A stretch of 64,000 nt of DNA from Achromobacter insolitus (GTDB lineage: Bacteria; Pseudomonadota; Gammaproteobacteria; Burkholderiales; Burkholderiaceae_B). Shown one piece after another: positions 12,714-23,928 of the stretch. The stretch spans positions 620,001 through 684,000 of the forward strand of contig NZ_NJIF01000001.1 in assembly GCF_002209555.1 (NCBI RefSeq). The letters run 5' to 3'. The translations under genes were made by a program, and so were the position numbers. Positions within the stretch are counted from its first letter, which is position 1. The number at the start of each line of letters is the position of its first letter. The notes under the pieces were generated by a model, which saw nothing but the letters and a program-made list of their open reading frames with translations, was not told the origin of the DNA and searched no databases.

Positions 12714-13360
12714 TTTTGTTCTCCTTGGGGCGCGGCGGCGGTCGGAGCGCCGTTCTGCGCCTGGGCACGCTCGCTCTGGGCGGGCATGCTCACCATGCGG
12801 TAACGGTCCTTCGAGCGCACGCGGACGGCGGCCACCGGGTCGTTGTACTTCACGTCGCGGCGGCGGCGCAGGGTCAGCGCGATGGCGGCAACCATGCCCA
12901 CCAGCAGCAGCGCGGCGCCCACTTCAATCGCGTAGATGTACTGGGTGTACATGGCCTCGCCCAGCGCGCGGGCGTTGTTGTAGTCACCGGCGACGGGGGC
13001 TTGCGGGCCCGCGCCGTACCAGGTCGAACCCAGCACGAAGGCCATCTCCAGCACCATGACCAGGCCAATCACCAGGCCCAGCGGCAGGTAGGTCTTCAGG
13101 CCCTGGCGCAAGGCATCCATGCGGATGTCGAGCATCATCACGACGAAGAGGAAGAGCACCATCACGGCGCCCACGTATACCAGCACCAGCAGCAGCGCAA
13201 GGAACTCGGCGCCAAGCAGCATCCACAGCATGGCTGCGTTGACGAACGCCAGGATCAGGTGCAGGACTGCGGTAACCGGGCTGCGCGCGGTGATCACGCG
13301 GAACGCCGCGATCACCAGCACCGCGGCCAGTATGTAAAACAGGACAGTGGTAAAAGTCAT
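12710..13360 (-). CDS. nuoJ: NADH-quinone oxidoreductase subunit J
   Basis: NuoJ is a five-helix membrane subunit joining the quinone module to the proton pumps. It has 216 residues; [18 protein letters not shown] is the conserved helix 3, whose pi-bulge turns during catalysis. The C-terminal 40 residues are hydrophilic and Ala/Gln-rich ([16 protein letters not shown]), a variable extension. It follows nuoI after 17 bases and overlaps nuoK by four. Confidence 0.96.
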   Translation of the reverse strand: MTFTTVLFYILAAVLVIAAFRVITARSPVTAVLHLILAFVNAAMLWMLLGAEFLALLLVLVYVGAVMVLFLFVVMMLDIRMDALRQGLKTYLPLGLVIGLVMVLEMAFVLGSTWYGAGPQAPVAGDYNNARALGEAMYTQYIYAIEVGAALLLVGMVAAIALTLRRRRDVKYNDPVAAVRVRSKDRYRMVSMPAQSERAQAQNGAPTAAAPQGEQK

Positions 13361-13377
13361 GGATCAGGTCCTGGGCT

Positions 13378-13866
13378 TCAACGGTAGGGAGCGTCTTCGG
13401 CCCGGCGACGGGCGATGTCGGCTTCGTAGCGGTCGCCCACGGCGAGCAGCATGTCTTTGGTGAAATACAGGTCGCCGCGCTTTTCACCGTGGTATTCGTG
13501 GATGTGCGTTTCCACGATGGAGTCCACGGGGCAGCTTTCCTCACAGAAGCCGCAGAAAATGCACTTGGTCAGGTCGATGTCGTAGCGCGTGGTACGGCGA
13601 GTGCCGTCGTCACGCTGGTCCGACTCGATCGTGATCGCCAGCGCGGGACACACGGCTTCGCACAGCTTGCACGCGATGCAACGCTCTTCCCCATTGGGGT
13701 AGCGGCGCAGCGCATGCAGGCCACGGAAACGCGCCGACGCAGGCGTCTTTTCCTGGGGGTAGCGCAAGGTGACCTTGCGCTTGAAGAAATACTTGCCCGT
13801 CAGGCGCATGCCCTTGAGCAACTCGGTCAGCATCAGGCTGCCGAAGAAATCCTTGATCGCTTCCAT
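13378..13866 (-). CDS. nuoI: NADH-quinone oxidoreductase subunit I (two 4Fe-4S clusters)
   Basis: NuoI carries clusters N6a and N6b, which pass electrons from NuoG to NuoB. In this 162-residue protein both ferredoxin motifs are intact: C63, C66, C69 and C73 ([12 protein letters not shown]), and C102, C105, C108 and C112 ([12 protein letters not shown]). An N-terminal amphipathic helix ([16 protein letters not shown]) matches the membrane contact of the family. Confidence 0.98.
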   Translation of the reverse strand: MEAIKDFFGSLMLTELLKGMRLTGKYFFKRKVTLRYPQEKTPASARFRGLHALRRYPNGEERCIACKLCEAVCPALAITIESDQRDDGTRRTTRYDIDLTKCIFCGFCEESCPVDSIVETHIHEYHGEKRGDLYFTKDMLLAVGDRYEADIARRRAEDAPYR

Positions 13867-13887
13867 ATCCTGCCTCTGCCTGGCGGC

Positions 13888-14961
13888 TTAGCGCCAAATG
13901 TTCCAGGGCGTCTGCATCCAGATCGCCACCACGACCAGCCAAACGCCGGTCAGCGGGATGAAGATTTTCCAACCCAAGCGCATGATCTGGTCATAGCGGT
14001 AGCGCGGGAACGACGCGCGGAACCACACGAACAACGAGACCACGACGAACGTCTTGAGACCCAGCCAGATCCAACCCGGAATCCAGGTCAGCGGCGCGAT
14101 GTCGATCGGGGAAGCCCAGCCGCCCAGGAACATGATCGAGGCCATGCAGGACAACAGGATCATGTTGGCGTATTCGCCCAGGAAGAACAGCGCGAACGCC
14201 ATGCCCGAGTATTCGACCATGTGGCCGGCCACGATTTCCGATTCGCCTTCGACCACGTCGAACGGGTGGCGGTTGGTTTCGGCCACGGCCGAAATCACGT
14301 AGATGACGAACAACGGCAAGAGCGGCAGCCAGTTCCAGGAGAGGAACGTCAGGCCCTTGTCGGCGAACCAGCCGCGATTCTGCACGTGCACGATCTCGGA
14401 CATGTTCAGGCTGCCCGATACCAGCAGCACCGTCACCAGAACGAAGCCGATGGCCAGTTCGTACGACAGCATCTGCGCCGAAGCGCGCAACGCGCCCAGG
14501 AAGGCGTACTTGGAGTTGGACGCCCAGCCCGCGACGATCACGCCGTACACGCCGACCGAGGTAATGGCCATGATGTACAGCAGACCGGCGTTGACGTTGG
14601 CCAGGACCACGTCGGGGCCGAACGGCACCACCGCCCATGCGGCCAGCGCCGGCATGAGCGTGACCACCGGGGCCACGATGAACAGGACCTTGTTGGCCTG
14701 CGTCGGAACCACCACTTCCTTGGTCAACAGCTTGAACACGTCGGCAAACGGCTGCAGCAGCCCCTTGAAACCCACGCGGTTCGGACCCATGCGCACGTGC
14801 ATGGCGCCGATCATCTTGCGTTCCCAGTACGTAAGGTAAGCCACGCACAGGATGATGGGCACGGCGATGATCACAATCTTGATGAGGGTCCAGAGGACCA
14901 TCCAGACCGTCGGGCCCAGCAATGCCGTACCCTGGCTCTCAAGAACATTAAGCCATTCCAT
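13888..14961 (-). CDS. nuoH: NADH-quinone oxidoreductase subunit H
   Basis: NuoH forms much of the quinone-binding chamber at the junction of the two arms of Complex I. It has 357 residues and eight or nine helices, including the conserved [18 protein letters not shown] loop and the glutamate-rich stretch [27 protein letters not shown] split across helix 5 and its loop (the key part is AETNRHPFD). The ATG overlaps the nuoG stop by one base (TGATG at 14959-14963). Confidence 0.97.
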   Translation of the reverse strand: MEWLNVLESQGTALLGPTVWMVLWTLIKIVIIAVPIILCVAYLTYWERKMIGAMHVRMGPNRVGFKGLLQPFADVFKLLTKEVVVPTQANKVLFIVAPVVTLMPALAAWAVVPFGPDVVLANVNAGLLYIMAITSVGVYGVIVAGWASNSKYAFLGALRASAQMLSYELAIGFVLVTVLLVSGSLNMSEIVHVQNRGWFADKGLTFLSWNWLPLLPLFVIYVISAVAETNRHPFDVVEGESEIVAGHMVEYSGMAFALFFLGEYANMILLSCMASIMFLGGWASPIDIAPLTWIPGWIWLGLKTFVVVSLFVWFRASFPRYRYDQIMRLGWKIFIPLTGVWLVVVAIWMQTPWNIWR

Positions 14962-17288
14962 CAGGCACGCTCCACGCTGATTTGACCGAATGCGCCACCC
15001 AGGGCCGCGGTGTTTTCAAAGGCTGCGGAGATGCGCACGGCGCGGTCGGCCACGGCATCGTCCTGCACGGTTTCGAGTTCGACGGCGCCCTGCCCGCTCG
15101 ACACGCGCACCTTGACCCCGGCCGTCAGGCCCAGGCTGGTGAGCGTGCGGCCGTTCATGGCGGCAGCCGGCCTCTTGGAGGCCGGGGCCGCTTGCAGCGG
15201 CTCCGAACGGCGAACCATGGCGTCGGTGCGGTAGATCGGCACGTCGGCGACACGCTCCAGGCCGCTGGCGACCTGACCCAGGCCCAGCGGAGCCTTGATC
15301 TCGTTGGACAGGCGGCCTTCGATGCCGCCAGCCAGCACGGCGTCGCGCACGGACTCGGAGGTTTCATCGTCAAAGCCGGCCAGGTGCAGGACGTTGCCCA
15401 GCACGCGCAGGACCTTCCAGCCCGGACGGGTCTGGCCAAACGGCGTGACCGTGCCCTTGAAGCTCTGGGGCAGGCCTTGCGCGTTGACGAAAGTGCCCGA
15501 GGTTTCGGTGAACGGCGACACCGGCAGCATGACGTCCGCCCACTCGGCCGCGGCCGAACGGTAAGGCGTCAAGGCCACGGCGAACTGCGCGCCGCGCAGC
15601 GCGGCGATGGCTTGCTGGCCGTTGTCGGCATCCAGGAGCGGCTCGGCGTGCAGGACCACGTAGGCCTTCAGCGGCTCGGCCAGCATGGCGGCGGCATTCT
15701 TGCCGCCCTTGCCCGGGATGGCGCCAGCCAGGTAACCGCCAACGGTGTTGCCGCCGGAGGTCAGGAAACCGAACTTGCCACCGGCCAATTCAGCTACGGC
15801 GCGGCCGTTGGCGGCCAGCGTCGAGGCCTGGGCGCTGGCCACGGCCAGGTTGCCCATCAGCACGGCAGTATTGGCGCCGGAAGCCAGGCTGGCGGCGATG
15901 AGCTTGGCGTTTTCGCCGGGGACGACCGAGGAGAACTCGGCCGGGACGGCCTGTTCCTTGGCCTGGGCCAGGGCGACGGCCACTTCGGCCAGCGCGCGCG
16001 CCAGCTCGGACGGGGCCACGGTAATGCGGGCGGCCACGGGCATCAGCGGATCGTCGGCAGCGCTGTCGACCATCAGGATCTGGGTGCCGCGCTTGGCGGC
16101 CTGGCGCAGGCGCTGCGCCATCAGCGGATGGTCCTTGCGCAGGAAAGAACCCACGACCAGGACGCGGTCCAGGTTGTCGAGTTCGGCGATGGGCATGCCC
16201 AGCCAGGGCGCGCCCGTCAGGGCGGCGTCAAAAGCCGGATCCGTCTGGCGCAGGCGGAAATCGATGTTCTCGGAACCCAGCGAGCGGACCAGGCGGCCCA
16301 GCAGTGCGTATTCCTCGGTGGTGGCGTATTCGGACGCCAGCGCGCCGATCTGGCCGGCGCCGAAGCTGTCGCGCACGCGGGACAGGCCCTGGGCGACAGC
16401 GGCCAGCGCATCGCTCCAGGAGGCTTCCTGCCACTTGCCATCGGTGCCCTTGATCATCGGAGCCGACAGGCGGTCTTCGCTGTTCAGGCCTTCGTACGAG
16501 AAGCGGTCGCGGTCGCTGATCCAGCATTCGTTGACGGCTTCGTCTTCGAACGGAACCACGCGCATGACGCGGTCGCCCTTGACCTGCACCACCAGGTTGG
16601 CGCCCAGGCTGTCGTGCGGGCTGACCGAACGGCGGCGAGCCAGTTCCCAGGTACGCGCGCTGTAGCGGAAGGGCTTGGAGGTCAGCGCGCCCACCGGACA
16701 GATGTCGATCATGTTGCCCGACAATTCTGACTCGATCGAGCGGCCGACGAAGGTCGTGATCTCGGAGTGCTCGCCACGGCCCAGCATGCCCAGTTCCATG
16801 ACGCCGGCGATTTCCTGGCCGAAGCGCACGCAGCGGGTGCAGTGGATGCAGCGGCTCATTTCCTCGGCGGAAACCAGCGGACCCAGGTCCTTGTGGAACA
16901 CCACGCGCTTTTCTTCCTGGTAACGCGAGGAAGAACCGCCGTAGCCCACGGCCAGATCCTGCAGCTGGCATTCGCCGCCCTGATCGCAGATCGGGCAGTC
17001 GAGCGGGTGATTGATGAGCAAGAATTCCATCACCGACTTCTGAGCGGCGCGAGCCTTCTCGGAGCAGGTGTGGACGACCATGCCGTTGGTCACGGGCGTG
17101 GCGCAGGCGGGCAGCGCCTTGGGCGCCTTTTCCACTTCAACCAGGCACATGCGGCAATTGGCCGCGATGGACAGTTTCTTGTGGTAGCAGAAATGCGGCA
17201 CGTAAAGCCCGACTTTCTGGGCGGCATGCATGACCATGCTGCCTTCGGGCACTTCGACCTTGTTGCCGTCGACGGTTAGTTCAACCAT
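14961..17288 (-). CDS. nuoG: NADH-quinone oxidoreductase subunit G (iron-sulfur subunit)
   Basis: NuoG is the largest peripheral-arm subunit and carries part of the electron wire. In this 775-residue protein the ligands are visible: C34, C45, C48 and C62 for the 2Fe-2S cluster N1b; H94, C98, C101 and C107 for the His-ligated cluster; and C147, C150, C153 and C197 for N4. The C-terminal two thirds is the molybdopterin-oxidoreductase-like fold without a cofactor. The extra N7 cysteine motif of E. coli NuoG is not evident, consistent with a short bacterial form. Confidence 0.96.
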   Translation of the reverse strand: MVELTVDGNKVEVPEGSMVMHAAQKVGLYVPHFCYHKKLSIAANCRMCLVEVEKAPKALPACATPVTNGMVVHTCSEKARAAQKSVMEFLLINHPLDCPICDQGGECQLQDLAVGYGGSSSRYQEEKRVVFHKDLGPLVSAEEMSRCIHCTRCVRFGQEIAGVMELGMLGRGEHSEITTFVGRSIESELSGNMIDICPVGALTSKPFRYSARTWELARRRSVSPHDSLGANLVVQVKGDRVMRVVPFEDEAVNECWISDRDRFSYEGLNSEDRLSAPMIKGTDGKWQEASWSDALAAVAQGLSRVRDSFGAGQIGALASEYATTEEYALLGRLVRSLGSENIDFRLRQTDPAFDAALTGAPWLGMPIAELDNLDRVLVVGSFLRKDHPLMAQRLRQAAKRGTQILMVDSAADDPLMPVAARITVAPSELARALAEVAVALAQAKEQAVPAEFSSVVPGENAKLIAASLASGANTAVLMGNLAVASAQASTLAANGRAVAELAGGKFGFLTSGGNTVGGYLAGAIPGKGGKNAAAMLAEPLKAYVVLHAEPLLDADNGQQAIAALRGAQFAVALTPYRSAAAEWADVMLPVSPFTETSGTFVNAQGLPQSFKGTVTPFGQTRPGWKVLRVLGNVLHLAGFDDETSESVRDAVLAGGIEGRLSNEIKAPLGLGQVASGLERVADVPIYRTDAMVRRSEPLQAAPASKRPAAAMNGRTLTSLGLTAGVKVRVSSGQGAVELETVQDDAVADRAVRISAAFENTAALGGAFGQISVERA

Positions 17289-17303
17289 TGCTGTTCCTGA
17301 GAC

Positions 17304-18671
17304 CTACAGATATTGCGGGACCACACAAGACTTATGCTCGATGTGGTGCGCGAATTCGTCGCGAAAATGCTTGAGGAAGCCACGGACGGGCATGGCGGCG
17401 GCGTCACCCAGGGCGCAGATGGTGCGGCCCATGATGTTGCCTGCCACGTTGTCCAGCAAGTCCAGATCTTCCGGACGGCCGTGACCGTTTTCGATGCGAT
17501 GCACCATGCGGTAGAGCCAGCCGGTGCCTTCGCGGCACGGCGTGCACTGGCCGCAGCTTTCCTCGAAATAGAAGTACGACAGGCGCAAGAGCGACTTCAC
17601 CATGCAACGCGTTTCGTCCATGACGATCACGGCGCCCGAACCCAGCATCGAGCCGGCCTTGGCGATGGAGTCATAGTCCATCGTGCATTCCATGATGATG
17701 TCGGCCGGCAGCACCGGGGCGCTCGAACCGCCGGGGATCACGGCCTTCAGCTTCTTGCCGCCGCGCATGCCGCCCGCCAGCTCCAGGAGCTTCGAGAACG
17801 GCGTGCCCAGCGGGATCTCGTAGTTGCCGGGACGCTCGACGTCGCCGGTGATCGAGAACAGCTTGGTGCCGCCGTTGTTCGGCTTGCCGACTTCGAGGTA
17901 GGCCTGGCCGCCATTGCGGATGATCCAGGGCACCGCCGCGAACGTTTCGGTATTGTTGATGGTGGTGGGCTTGCCGTACAGGCCGAAGCTTGCCGGGAAC
18001 GGCGGCTTGAAGCGCGGCTGGCCTTTCTTGCCTTCCAGCGATTCCAGCAGCGCGGTTTCCTCGCCGCAGATGTAGGCGCCATAGCCATGGAAGGCGTGCA
18101 GCTGGAAGCTGAAGTCCGAACCGAACAGCTTGTCACCCAGAAAGCCCGCGGCGCGCGCTTCTTCCAGCGCTTCTTCGAAACGCTCGTAGACTTCGAAGAT
18201 TTCGCCGTGGATGTAGTTGTAGCCGACGCTGATGCCCATGGCATAGGCCGCGATCGCCATGCCTTCAATCACGATGTGCGGATTGAAACGCAGGATGTCG
18301 CGGTCCTTGAACGTACCGGGTTCGCCTTCGTCCGAGTTGCAGACGAGGTACTTCTGGCCCGGGAAGGCGCGCGGCATGAAGCTCCACTTCAGGCCGGTCG
18401 GGAAGCCCGCGCCGCCGCGGCCGCGCAGACCGGACGCCTTGACCTCGGCGATCACGTCTTCCGGCTTCATGCCGGTGGTCAGGATTTTCTTCAGGGCTTC
18501 GTAGCCGCCACGCTTGACGTAGTCGGCCAGGCGCCAGTTGGCGCCGTCGACGTCGGCCAGGATCTGCGGCTGGATGTGCCGGCCATGCAGGCACATCGAA
18601 TTAGACAGGTCGTTCAGCGGGTTGGGGTCCAGCCCCTGCGCGAACTGCTTGTACAGGTCGGGCGCGTTCAT
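17304..18671 (-). CDS. nuoF: NADH-quinone oxidoreductase subunit F (NADH and FMN site)
   Basis: NuoF binds NADH and FMN and holds cluster N3. The start [10 protein letters not shown] at 18671 is chosen because its ATG overlaps the nuoE stop (ATGA, 18668-18671) and gives the usual family length (455 residues); upstream in-frame sequence overlaps nuoE. Visible motifs are [16 protein letters not shown] (NADH/FMN, residues 81-96), the [16 protein letters not shown] segment ([15 protein letters not shown]), and [14 protein letters not shown], the N3 ligands in the C-terminal fifth. Confidence 0.97.
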   Translation of the reverse strand: MNAPDLYKQFAQGLDPNPLNDLSNSMCLHGRHIQPQILADVDGANWRLADYVKRGGYEALKKILTTGMKPEDVIAEVKASGLRGRGGAGFPTGLKWSFMPRAFPGQKYLVCNSDEGEPGTFKDRDILRFNPHIVIEGMAIAAYAMGISVGYNYIHGEIFEVYERFEEALEEARAAGFLGDKLFGSDFSFQLHAFHGYGAYICGEETALLESLEGKKGQPRFKPPFPASFGLYGKPTTINNTETFAAVPWIIRNGGQAYLEVGKPNNGGTKLFSITGDVERPGNYEIPLGTPFSKLLELAGGMRGGKKLKAVIPGGSSAPVLPADIIMECTMDYDSIAKAGSMLGSGAVIVMDETRCMVKSLLRLSYFYFEESCGQCTPCREGTGWLYRMVHRIENGHGRPEDLDLLDNVAGNIMGRTICALGDAAAMPVRGFLKHFRDEFAHHIEHKSCVVPQYL

Positions 18672-19162
18672 GCCGACTCTCCTTGCACCTTGAGGGCGGC
18701 GACCAGCGCGTCCAGCTTCTCTTCGGTCATGCGCACGCACATATGCTTGTTGTTCACGATCAGCACCGGCGAATCGCCGCAGGCGCCCATGCACTCCCCT
18801 TCCACCAGCGTGAACTGGCCGTCAGGGGTGGTGCCGCGGTAATCGACACCCAGCTTGCGCTTGAGGTATTCGCCAGCACGTTCGCCGTCGCGCAATGCAC
18901 AGGGCAGGTTCGTGCAGACGGCGATTTTGTTCTTGCCGACGGGCTTGACGTCGAACATGTTGTAGAAGGTGGCGACTTCCTGGACCGCGATGGGCGGAAC
19001 GCCAATGTAGTTGGCCACATCTTCGATGATTTCGGTAGCCAACCAGCCCTTCTCTTCTTGCGCGATGGCAAGCGAGGCCATGATGGCGGACTGCCGCTGG
19101 TCGGCCGGGAACTTCGCGAGTTCTCGGTCGATTTTCTGGTAGGCCTGTTCGGAAAGCAGCAT
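18668..19162 (-). CDS. nuoE: NADH-quinone oxidoreductase subunit E (2Fe-2S)
   Basis: NuoE carries the off-path 2Fe-2S cluster N1a, close to FMN in NuoF. The 164-residue thioredoxin-like protein has ligands C83, C88, C124 and C128 (CTNLPC and ECMGAC). The N-terminal helical bundle ([16 protein letters not shown]) is typical of the family. It overlaps nuoF by four bases and is 47 bases downstream of nuoD. Confidence 0.97.
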   Translation of the reverse strand: MLLSEQAYQKIDRELAKFPADQRQSAIMASLAIAQEEKGWLATEIIEDVANYIGVPPIAVQEVATFYNMFDVKPVGKNKIAVCTNLPCALRDGERAGEYLKRKLGVDYRGTTPDGQFTLVEGECMGACGDSPVLIVNNKHMCVRMTEEKLDALVAALKVQGESA

Positions 19163-19209
19163 AGTTTGAATCCGGGTTATGCGGGCGTGCTCGTGACTGT
19201 CTGGACGGA

Positions 19210-20466
19210 TCAGCGATCGATCTCGCCGAAAACGATGTCCTGCGTGCCAATGATGGTGACGGCGTCGGCGATCATGTGACCGCGCGACATTTCATCCAGC
19301 GATTGCAGGTGGACAAAGCCGGGGGCCCGAATCTTCAGGCGGTAAGGCTTGTTGGCACCGTCGGACACCGCGTAGATGCCGAACTCGCCCTTGGGGTGTT
19401 CCACCGAGGCGTACGCTTCACCGGGAGGCACGTGGAAACCTTCAGTGAAGAGCTTGAAGTGATGGATCAGCTCTTCCATGTTGGTCTTCATGGCGGTGCG
19501 CTTGGGCGGTGCGATCTTGTGGTTCTCGATCATGACCGGGCCCGGATTGTTGCGCAGCCATTCCACGCACTGGCGGATGATGCGGTTGCTTTCACGCATT
19601 TCGGCGATACGGACCAGGTAGCGGTCATAGCAGTCGCCGTTGACACCCACGGGGATGTCAAAATCGAGCAGATCGTAGACTTCGTAGGGCTGCATCTTGC
19701 GCAGGTCCCAGGCCACGCCCGAGCCGCGCAGCATCGGGCCGGTGAAGCCCAGCGCCTTGGCGCGTTCGGGATCGACCACGCCGATGCCCACCAGACGCTG
19801 TTTCCAGATGCGGTTGTCGGTCAGGAGGGTTTCGTACTCGTCGACACAACCCGGGAAGCGGTTGGTGAAGTCTTCGATGAAATCCAGCAGCGAACCCGAA
19901 CGCGCGTCGTTCATCGCGCGCACTTCCTTGTCGCCGCGGTACTTGCTGGTGTCGCCGTATTGCGGCATCGAATCCGGCAGGTCGCGGTAGACGCCGCCCG
20001 GACGATAGTACGCCGCGTGCATGCGCGCGCCCGAGACCGCTTCGTAGCAGTCCATCAGGTCTTCGCGTTCACGGAAGGCATACAGGAACACCGCCATGGC
20101 GCCCACGTCCAGCGCGTGCGAACCCAGCGACATCAGGTGGTTCAACAGACGGGTGATCTCGTCGAACATCACGCGGATGTATTGCGCGCGCAGCGGGGCT
20201 TCGACGCCCAGCAGCTTCTCGATGGCCATGACGTAGGCGTGCTCGTTGCACATCATGGACACGTAGTCCAGGCGGTCCATGTAGGGCAGCGCCTGGATGT
20301 AGGTCTTGTGTTCGGCCAGCTTTTCGGTGGCACGGTGCAGCAGGCCGATGTGCGGATCGGCGCGCTGGATCACTTCGCCGTCAAGCTCGAGCACCAGGCG
20401 CAGCACGCCGTGCGCGGCCGGGTGCTGAGGGCCGAAGTTGAGCGTGTAGTTCTTGATTTCTGCCAT
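19210..20466 (-). CDS. nuoD: NADH-quinone oxidoreductase subunit D
   Basis: NuoD is related to the large subunit of NiFe hydrogenases and forms the quinone site with NuoB, without binding nickel. It has 418 residues, beginning [19 protein letters not shown], which holds the quinone-contacting histidine loop. It is a separate gene here (not fused to nuoC as in E. coli), starting three bases after the nuoC stop. Confidence 0.97.
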   Translation of the reverse strand: MAEIKNYTLNFGPQHPAAHGVLRLVLELDGEVIQRADPHIGLLHRATEKLAEHKTYIQALPYMDRLDYVSMMCNEHAYVMAIEKLLGVEAPLRAQYIRVMFDEITRLLNHLMSLGSHALDVGAMAVFLYAFREREDLMDCYEAVSGARMHAAYYRPGGVYRDLPDSMPQYGDTSKYRGDKEVRAMNDARSGSLLDFIEDFTNRFPGCVDEYETLLTDNRIWKQRLVGIGVVDPERAKALGFTGPMLRGSGVAWDLRKMQPYEVYDLLDFDIPVGVNGDCYDRYLVRIAEMRESNRIIRQCVEWLRNNPGPVMIENHKIAPPKRTAMKTNMEELIHHFKLFTEGFHVPPGEAYASVEHPKGEFGIYAVSDGANKPYRLKIRAPGFVHLQSLDEMSRGHMIADAVTIIGTQDIVFGEIDR

Positions 20467-20469
20467 GAT

Positions 20470-21096
20470 TTAACGCCCCAAGCCGTAGGAGTCTTCGCGG
20501 ACCACGCGCGGAGTGATCTCGCGCGGATCGATCGTGACCGGCTGGTAAATGACGCGCCGTTGTTCGGGGTCGTAGCGCATTTCGACGGTACCGGACAGCG
20601 GGAAGTCCTTGCGGAAGGGATGGCCGATGAAGCCATAGTCGGTGAGGATGCGGCGCAGGTCCGGGTGGCCTTCGAAGACGATGCCGTACAGGTCGAAGGC
20701 TTCGCGCTCGAACCAGCCCACGGCCGGCCAGCATTCCATCAGCGACGCAACCATGGGGAACTCGTCGTCCTCGGCCCAGGTGCGCACGCGCAGGCGCCAG
20801 TTGTTCTCGATGGAGAGCAGGTGCGCGACCACGGCGAAACGCGAGCGGTGGACCTTGGCGCTGGTTTCCTCGGGCAGCTGGCGCGTGCCGTTGCCCCAGG
20901 TCAGGTAGTCGACGCCACAGAGGTCGATACAGGTTTCAAAGCGCAGGCCGGCTTCGGTGCGCAGCTTGTTGCAGACGGAGAACCACTGTTGGGCGGGCAC
21001 TTCGAGCGTCAGCTCGCCCAACGCCTCGGTCAGCGCGATATCCGCGCCGAGGGTGGTCTGCAAATTGTTTTTCAGGGTTTCGAGCCTGGTCATCAT
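20470..21096 (-). CDS. nuoC: NADH-quinone oxidoreductase subunit C
   Basis: NuoC is a structural subunit of the Complex I peripheral arm (30-kDa subunit family). It has 208 residues with the family signature [15 protein letters not shown] segment [20 protein letters not shown] and the downstream [17 protein letters not shown]. Two adjacent ATGs (MMTRLETL) are possible starts. Confidence 0.97.
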   Translation of the reverse strand: MMTRLETLKNNLQTTLGADIALTEALGELTLEVPAQQWFSVCNKLRTEAGLRFETCIDLCGVDYLTWGNGTRQLPEETSAKVHRSRFAVVAHLLSIENNWRLRVRTWAEDDEFPMVASLMECWPAVGWFEREAFDLYGIVFEGHPDLRRILTDYGFIGHPFRKDFPLSGTVEMRYDPEQRRVIYQPVTIDPREITPRVVREDSYGLGR

Positions 21097-21171
21097 CTTG
21101 TACGCTTAGGTGAACCGATACGCTGGTTTCGCGGCGCCGGCCGCAGGAACTGCTGCCTGGCGAGGCGAAGC

Positions 21172-21648
21172 TCAGCGCGCAATCGTGTTGGTCAGACGGA
21201 TCTTGTTCTGCATTTGCAGCAAGCCGTAGACCAGCGCCTCGGCCGTGGGCGGGCAGCCTGGCACGTAGACGTCTACCGGTACGATGCGATCGCAGCCACG
21301 GACCACCGAATACGAATAGTGGTAGTAACCGCCGCCGTTGGCACAGGAGCCCATGGAAACCACCCAACGCGGCTCGGGCATCTGGTCATAGACCTTGCGC
21401 AGCGCCGGGGCCATCTTGTTGCACAGCGTGCCGGCCACGATCATCAGATCGGACTGACGCGGGCTGGGCCGGAAGATGATGCCGAATTGGTCCAGGTCGT
21501 AGCGGGCCGCGCCCGCGTGCATCATCTCGACCGCGCAACAGGCCAGACCGAAGGTCATGGGCCACATGGAGCCGGTCTTCGCCCAGTTAAGGAACTTGTC
21601 GGCGCTGGTTGTGATGAACCCTTGCTTGAGAATGCCGTCTATAGCCAT
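21172..21648 (-). CDS. nuoB: NADH-quinone oxidoreductase subunit B (cluster N2)
   Basis: NuoB holds the 4Fe-4S cluster N2, the direct electron donor to quinone. The 158-residue protein has the unusual adjacent cysteines C37 and C38 ([11 protein letters not shown]), together with C102 ([10 protein letters not shown]) and C132 ([11 protein letters not shown]). All N2 ligands are present. Confidence 0.98.
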   Translation of the reverse strand: MAIDGILKQGFITTSADKFLNWAKTGSMWPMTFGLACCAVEMMHAGAARYDLDQFGIIFRPSPRQSDLMIVAGTLCNKMAPALRKVYDQMPEPRWVVSMGSCANGGGYYHYSYSVVRGCDRIVPVDVYVPGCPPTAEALVYGLLQMQNKIRLTNTIAR

Positions 21649-21687
21649 ATTCGTCTCTGATAGCGTGCTGAAGAAAAACCCGGCGGG

Positions 21688-22047
21688 TTATTCCCAATCC
21701 AGCGCGCCCTTTTTCCATTCGTAGATGAAGCCGACCGTCAGCACGGCCAGGAAAACCATGACCGTCCAGAAACCGACGAGACCGACCGTACCTTGGGCAA
21801 TGGCCCAGGGGAACAGAAACGCGATTTCTAGGTCGAAAAGAATGAACAGAATCGCCACAAGGTAGTAGCGCACGTCAAACTTCATGCGAGCGTCTTCGAA
21901 GGCCTCGAAACCGCATTCGTACGGCGAGAGCTTCTCGGCGTAAGGACGCCGCGGACCAAGGAGGGAGCCGGCCGTTAGAAGCGCGAACCCGATAAGGGTG
22001 GCCACTACGATAAACAGCAGGACGGGAAAATACTGTTGCAGGTTCAT
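21688..22047 (-). CDS. nuoA: NADH-quinone oxidoreductase subunit A
   Basis: NuoA is a three-helix membrane subunit next to NuoH, and is the first gene of the cluster. The 119-residue protein has the conserved loop [21 protein letters not shown], whose acidic and cysteine positions contact the quinone cavity (key part YECGFE), and a second helix with [10 protein letters not shown]. Confidence 0.97.
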   Translation of the reverse strand: MNLQQYFPVLLFIVVATLIGFALLTAGSLLGPRRPYAEKLSPYECGFEAFEDARMKFDVRYYLVAILFILFDLEIAFLFPWAIAQGTVGLVGFWTVMVFLAVLTVGFIYEWKKGALDWE

Positions 22048-22242
22048 TCAGGCGTCCGTCAAATGCGCAAACCTTAGGATTGTAGCATTCGCGCGGTTAC
22101 TTCTGGCTGAACTCTGTAGCTCGAACAGCAGGCGAAAGACAGCATTCCTCTAATGGAACAATGGCTGCTTTCAGCACCGGTGCGCAAGCATACCGCAGTC
22201 CGCCAACGTCCGCACAAACCCACGTAAAAACACAGGCGCAAA
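22048..22242 (-). promoter_or_regulatory. Upstream region of nuoA
   Basis: The only long non-coding stretch before the 15-gene minus-strand cluster, so the main nuo promoter should lie here. Only short AT-richer patches are seen (for example around 22075-22090). No operator or leader structure stood out, and I do not assign -10 and -35 boxes. Confidence 0.45.
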
Positions 22243-22249
22243 AACGAAA

Positions 22250-22340
22250 AAAACCACCCCTGAGGGTGGTTTATACGAACGGGCCGAAGCCCGTTCGTGC
22301 ACTTTAAATCCAGGCAGGGCTTGCGCCCTGCTTTGGATTA
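22250..22340 (-). terminator. Three tandem hairpins at the 3' end of the porin gene
   Basis: In order of transcription: (1) GCAGGGC/GCCCTGC with loop GCAA, centred near 22322 and reaching into the porin stop codon through flanking AATCC/GGATT pairing; (2) ACGAACGGGC (22275-22284) paired with GCCCGTTCGT (22289-22298), a perfect 10-bp stem with a tetraloop; (3) AAACCACCC (22251-22259) paired with GGGTGGTTT (22264-22272), followed by a T-run on the minus strand. The last is a standard intrinsic terminator; the first two may protect the mRNA 3' end. Confidence 0.85.
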
Positions 22341-23450
22341 GAAGCGGTGACGGATACCGACGCCGACGGCGGTCGACTTGACGTCTTCGATGAAGGCGTA
22401 GTTCTTGGCGTACGAACCGTAAGCGTACAGGTTGGTGCGCTTGGACAGGTCGTAGGTGTAGCCCAGCGAGAAGACGTTCATCGTCTCGTCAGCACCGTTG
22501 ATACGGTCGTTGCTGGGGTCAACCATTTGCCACGAACCGAACAGCTTGCTTGCGCCGCCGATCGGGGCGGACAGGCCGACCATGTACGAGTTGGCCTTGA
22601 AGCCGTCAGCAAAGATGTTGTTGCCGAAGTTCAGGGTACCAGCGTTGGTGCTCGTGCCTTGGCCAGCGAACCAGCCGTCGGTCGTGCGAGCGTAGGCCAG
22701 AGCCAGCTTCACGACTTCGAAGTCATACGAACCGCCGATGGCGTACATACGCGGGGTAGCGTCGGTCAGAGCGGTCGGCAGCTTGTTCGAAGCGTTCAGC
22801 TGATCGTACGAGAAAGCGACGTTCAGCGGGCCGTTGACGTAGCGCAGACCGGTGGTGATGGCGCGGGTGTTGTCAGCAGTGCGGAAGCCCGATTGAGCGC
22901 CGTTGTTGTCGTCAGCGTTGAACGAGTAGCCAACGCCGAACTGGAAGCCGCTGAACGACGGGGTCTGATACATGACCATGTTGTCGTAGCGTTGCGTGTT
23001 GGCAGCGCTCATCGAAACGCCGATGTTAGCTTGACCGAAGCCAGCGCCGAACGGGTCGATCGAGCCGAAGTACTTCGACGCGATGTTGGTTTGGCGACCG
23101 AAGTCCAGTTGGCCCCAGCTGTCGCTGGCCAGACCGATGGTGGCTTGACGACCGAACAGGCGGCCGCCTTGAGCGGAGTTGCCGTTACCGGAGTTGAAGC
23201 CCGATTCCAGTTGGAAAACAGCGCGCAGGCCGTCACCCAGGTCTTCCGAACCACGCAGACCCCAGCGCGAACCGTTCTGGACGCCGTTGATCATGCCGAA
23301 ACGGCTGCCGTTGATGGCATCGGGACCGCCGCTGATCTTGTTGTAGCCGAGGCCCGTGTCGATGATACCGTACAGGGTGACAGACGTTTCTGCCTGGGCG
23401 ACACCGGCAAAACCGGCGAGCAGGGCGGCAGCGAGCAGAGTCTTTTTCAT
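22338..23450 (-). CDS. Trimeric outer-membrane porin (betaproteobacterial Gram-negative porin)
   Basis: A general diffusion porin of the Burkholderiales porin family (Bordetella OmpQ/porin type). The 370-residue precursor has a signal peptide MKKTLLAAALLAGFAGVAQA cleaved before ETSVTLYG. The mature part shows alternating strands, RWGLRGSEDLGDGLRAVFQLE, and ends in GVGIRHRF with the C-terminal phenylalanine needed for barrel assembly. A GGAGA Shine-Dalgarno sequence precedes the ATG. The strong signals and stacked 3' hairpins suggest a highly expressed gene. Confidence 0.93.
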   Translation of the reverse strand: MKKTLLAAALLAGFAGVAQAETSVTLYGIIDTGLGYNKISGGPDAINGSRFGMINGVQNGSRWGLRGSEDLGDGLRAVFQLESGFNSGNGNSAQGGRLFGRQATIGLASDSWGQLDFGRQTNIASKYFGSIDPFGAGFGQANIGVSMSAANTQRYDNMVMYQTPSFSGFQFGVGYSFNADDNNGAQSGFRTADNTRAITTGLRYVNGPLNVAFSYDQLNASNKLPTALTDATPRMYAIGGSYDFEVVKLALAYARTTDGWFAGQGTSTNAGTLNFGNNIFADGFKANSYMVGLSAPIGGASKLFGSWQMVDPSNDRINGADETMNVFSLGYTYDLSKRTNLYAYGSYAKNYAFIEDVKSTAVGVGIRHRF

Positions 23451-23928
23451 TTAAGAAATCTCCGTTGATTTGAGTGACAAGAGCAGCAATCCAGCAAACC
23501 AGCCTGCCGCCCCCCTAACTCCGCGAAGGGAAGTTGACGCTATTGCATCAAAAATCAGGGGGGCTGGCTATGGTCGGCGCCAGAAAAGTGCAGGTTTACG
23601 ACAGCCTTGTTGGGATATTGCAACAACTCCTGGAGGCCCCGGGCGATCGCACTAGGGCTTACCCTTGGTTTTGAGGCCAAGCACCTATTCATGCGACTTT
23701 CAGCCCTGCCCCCAATTATTCGGATGAGCTGGATACCATCCCAAGCGGCAAATTTCGGACCATTTCCGGTGCCAGTTGGGCATGGCCGCAGCGCAGGACG
23801 CAGCACCGCAACCCCGCTTTCCCCCTGACGACGACGGATGGGCCGGAAGCCGTCCGCGCGTTTTGATAACGTTGTTATTTATAAAAATCGCCGATATGAT
23901 CGAATCGTCGATTTCAGCGTTCATCCCC
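23451..23928. other. Divergent promoter region between the porin gene and the TetR gene
   Basis: About 480 bases with no supported gene. It contains an inverted repeat TTGTTG (23607-23612) and CAACAA (23621-23626) about 160 bases from the porin start, which may be a regulatory site for the porin, and the TetR promoter and palindrome at 23866-23900. The middle part shows nothing I recognise. Confidence 0.6.
23866..23900 (+). promoter_or_regulatory. Promoter with overlapping palindrome for the TetR-thioesterase operon
   Basis: A sigma70-like pair is visible: -35 TTGTTA (23872-23877), 17-bp spacer, -10 TATGAT (23895-23900). The palindrome ATAAC-GTT-GTTAT (23866-23878) covers the -35 box, a position suited to autorepression by the TetR protein. 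The predicted transcript starts near 23907, which supports the ATG at 23929 as start. Confidence 0.5.
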
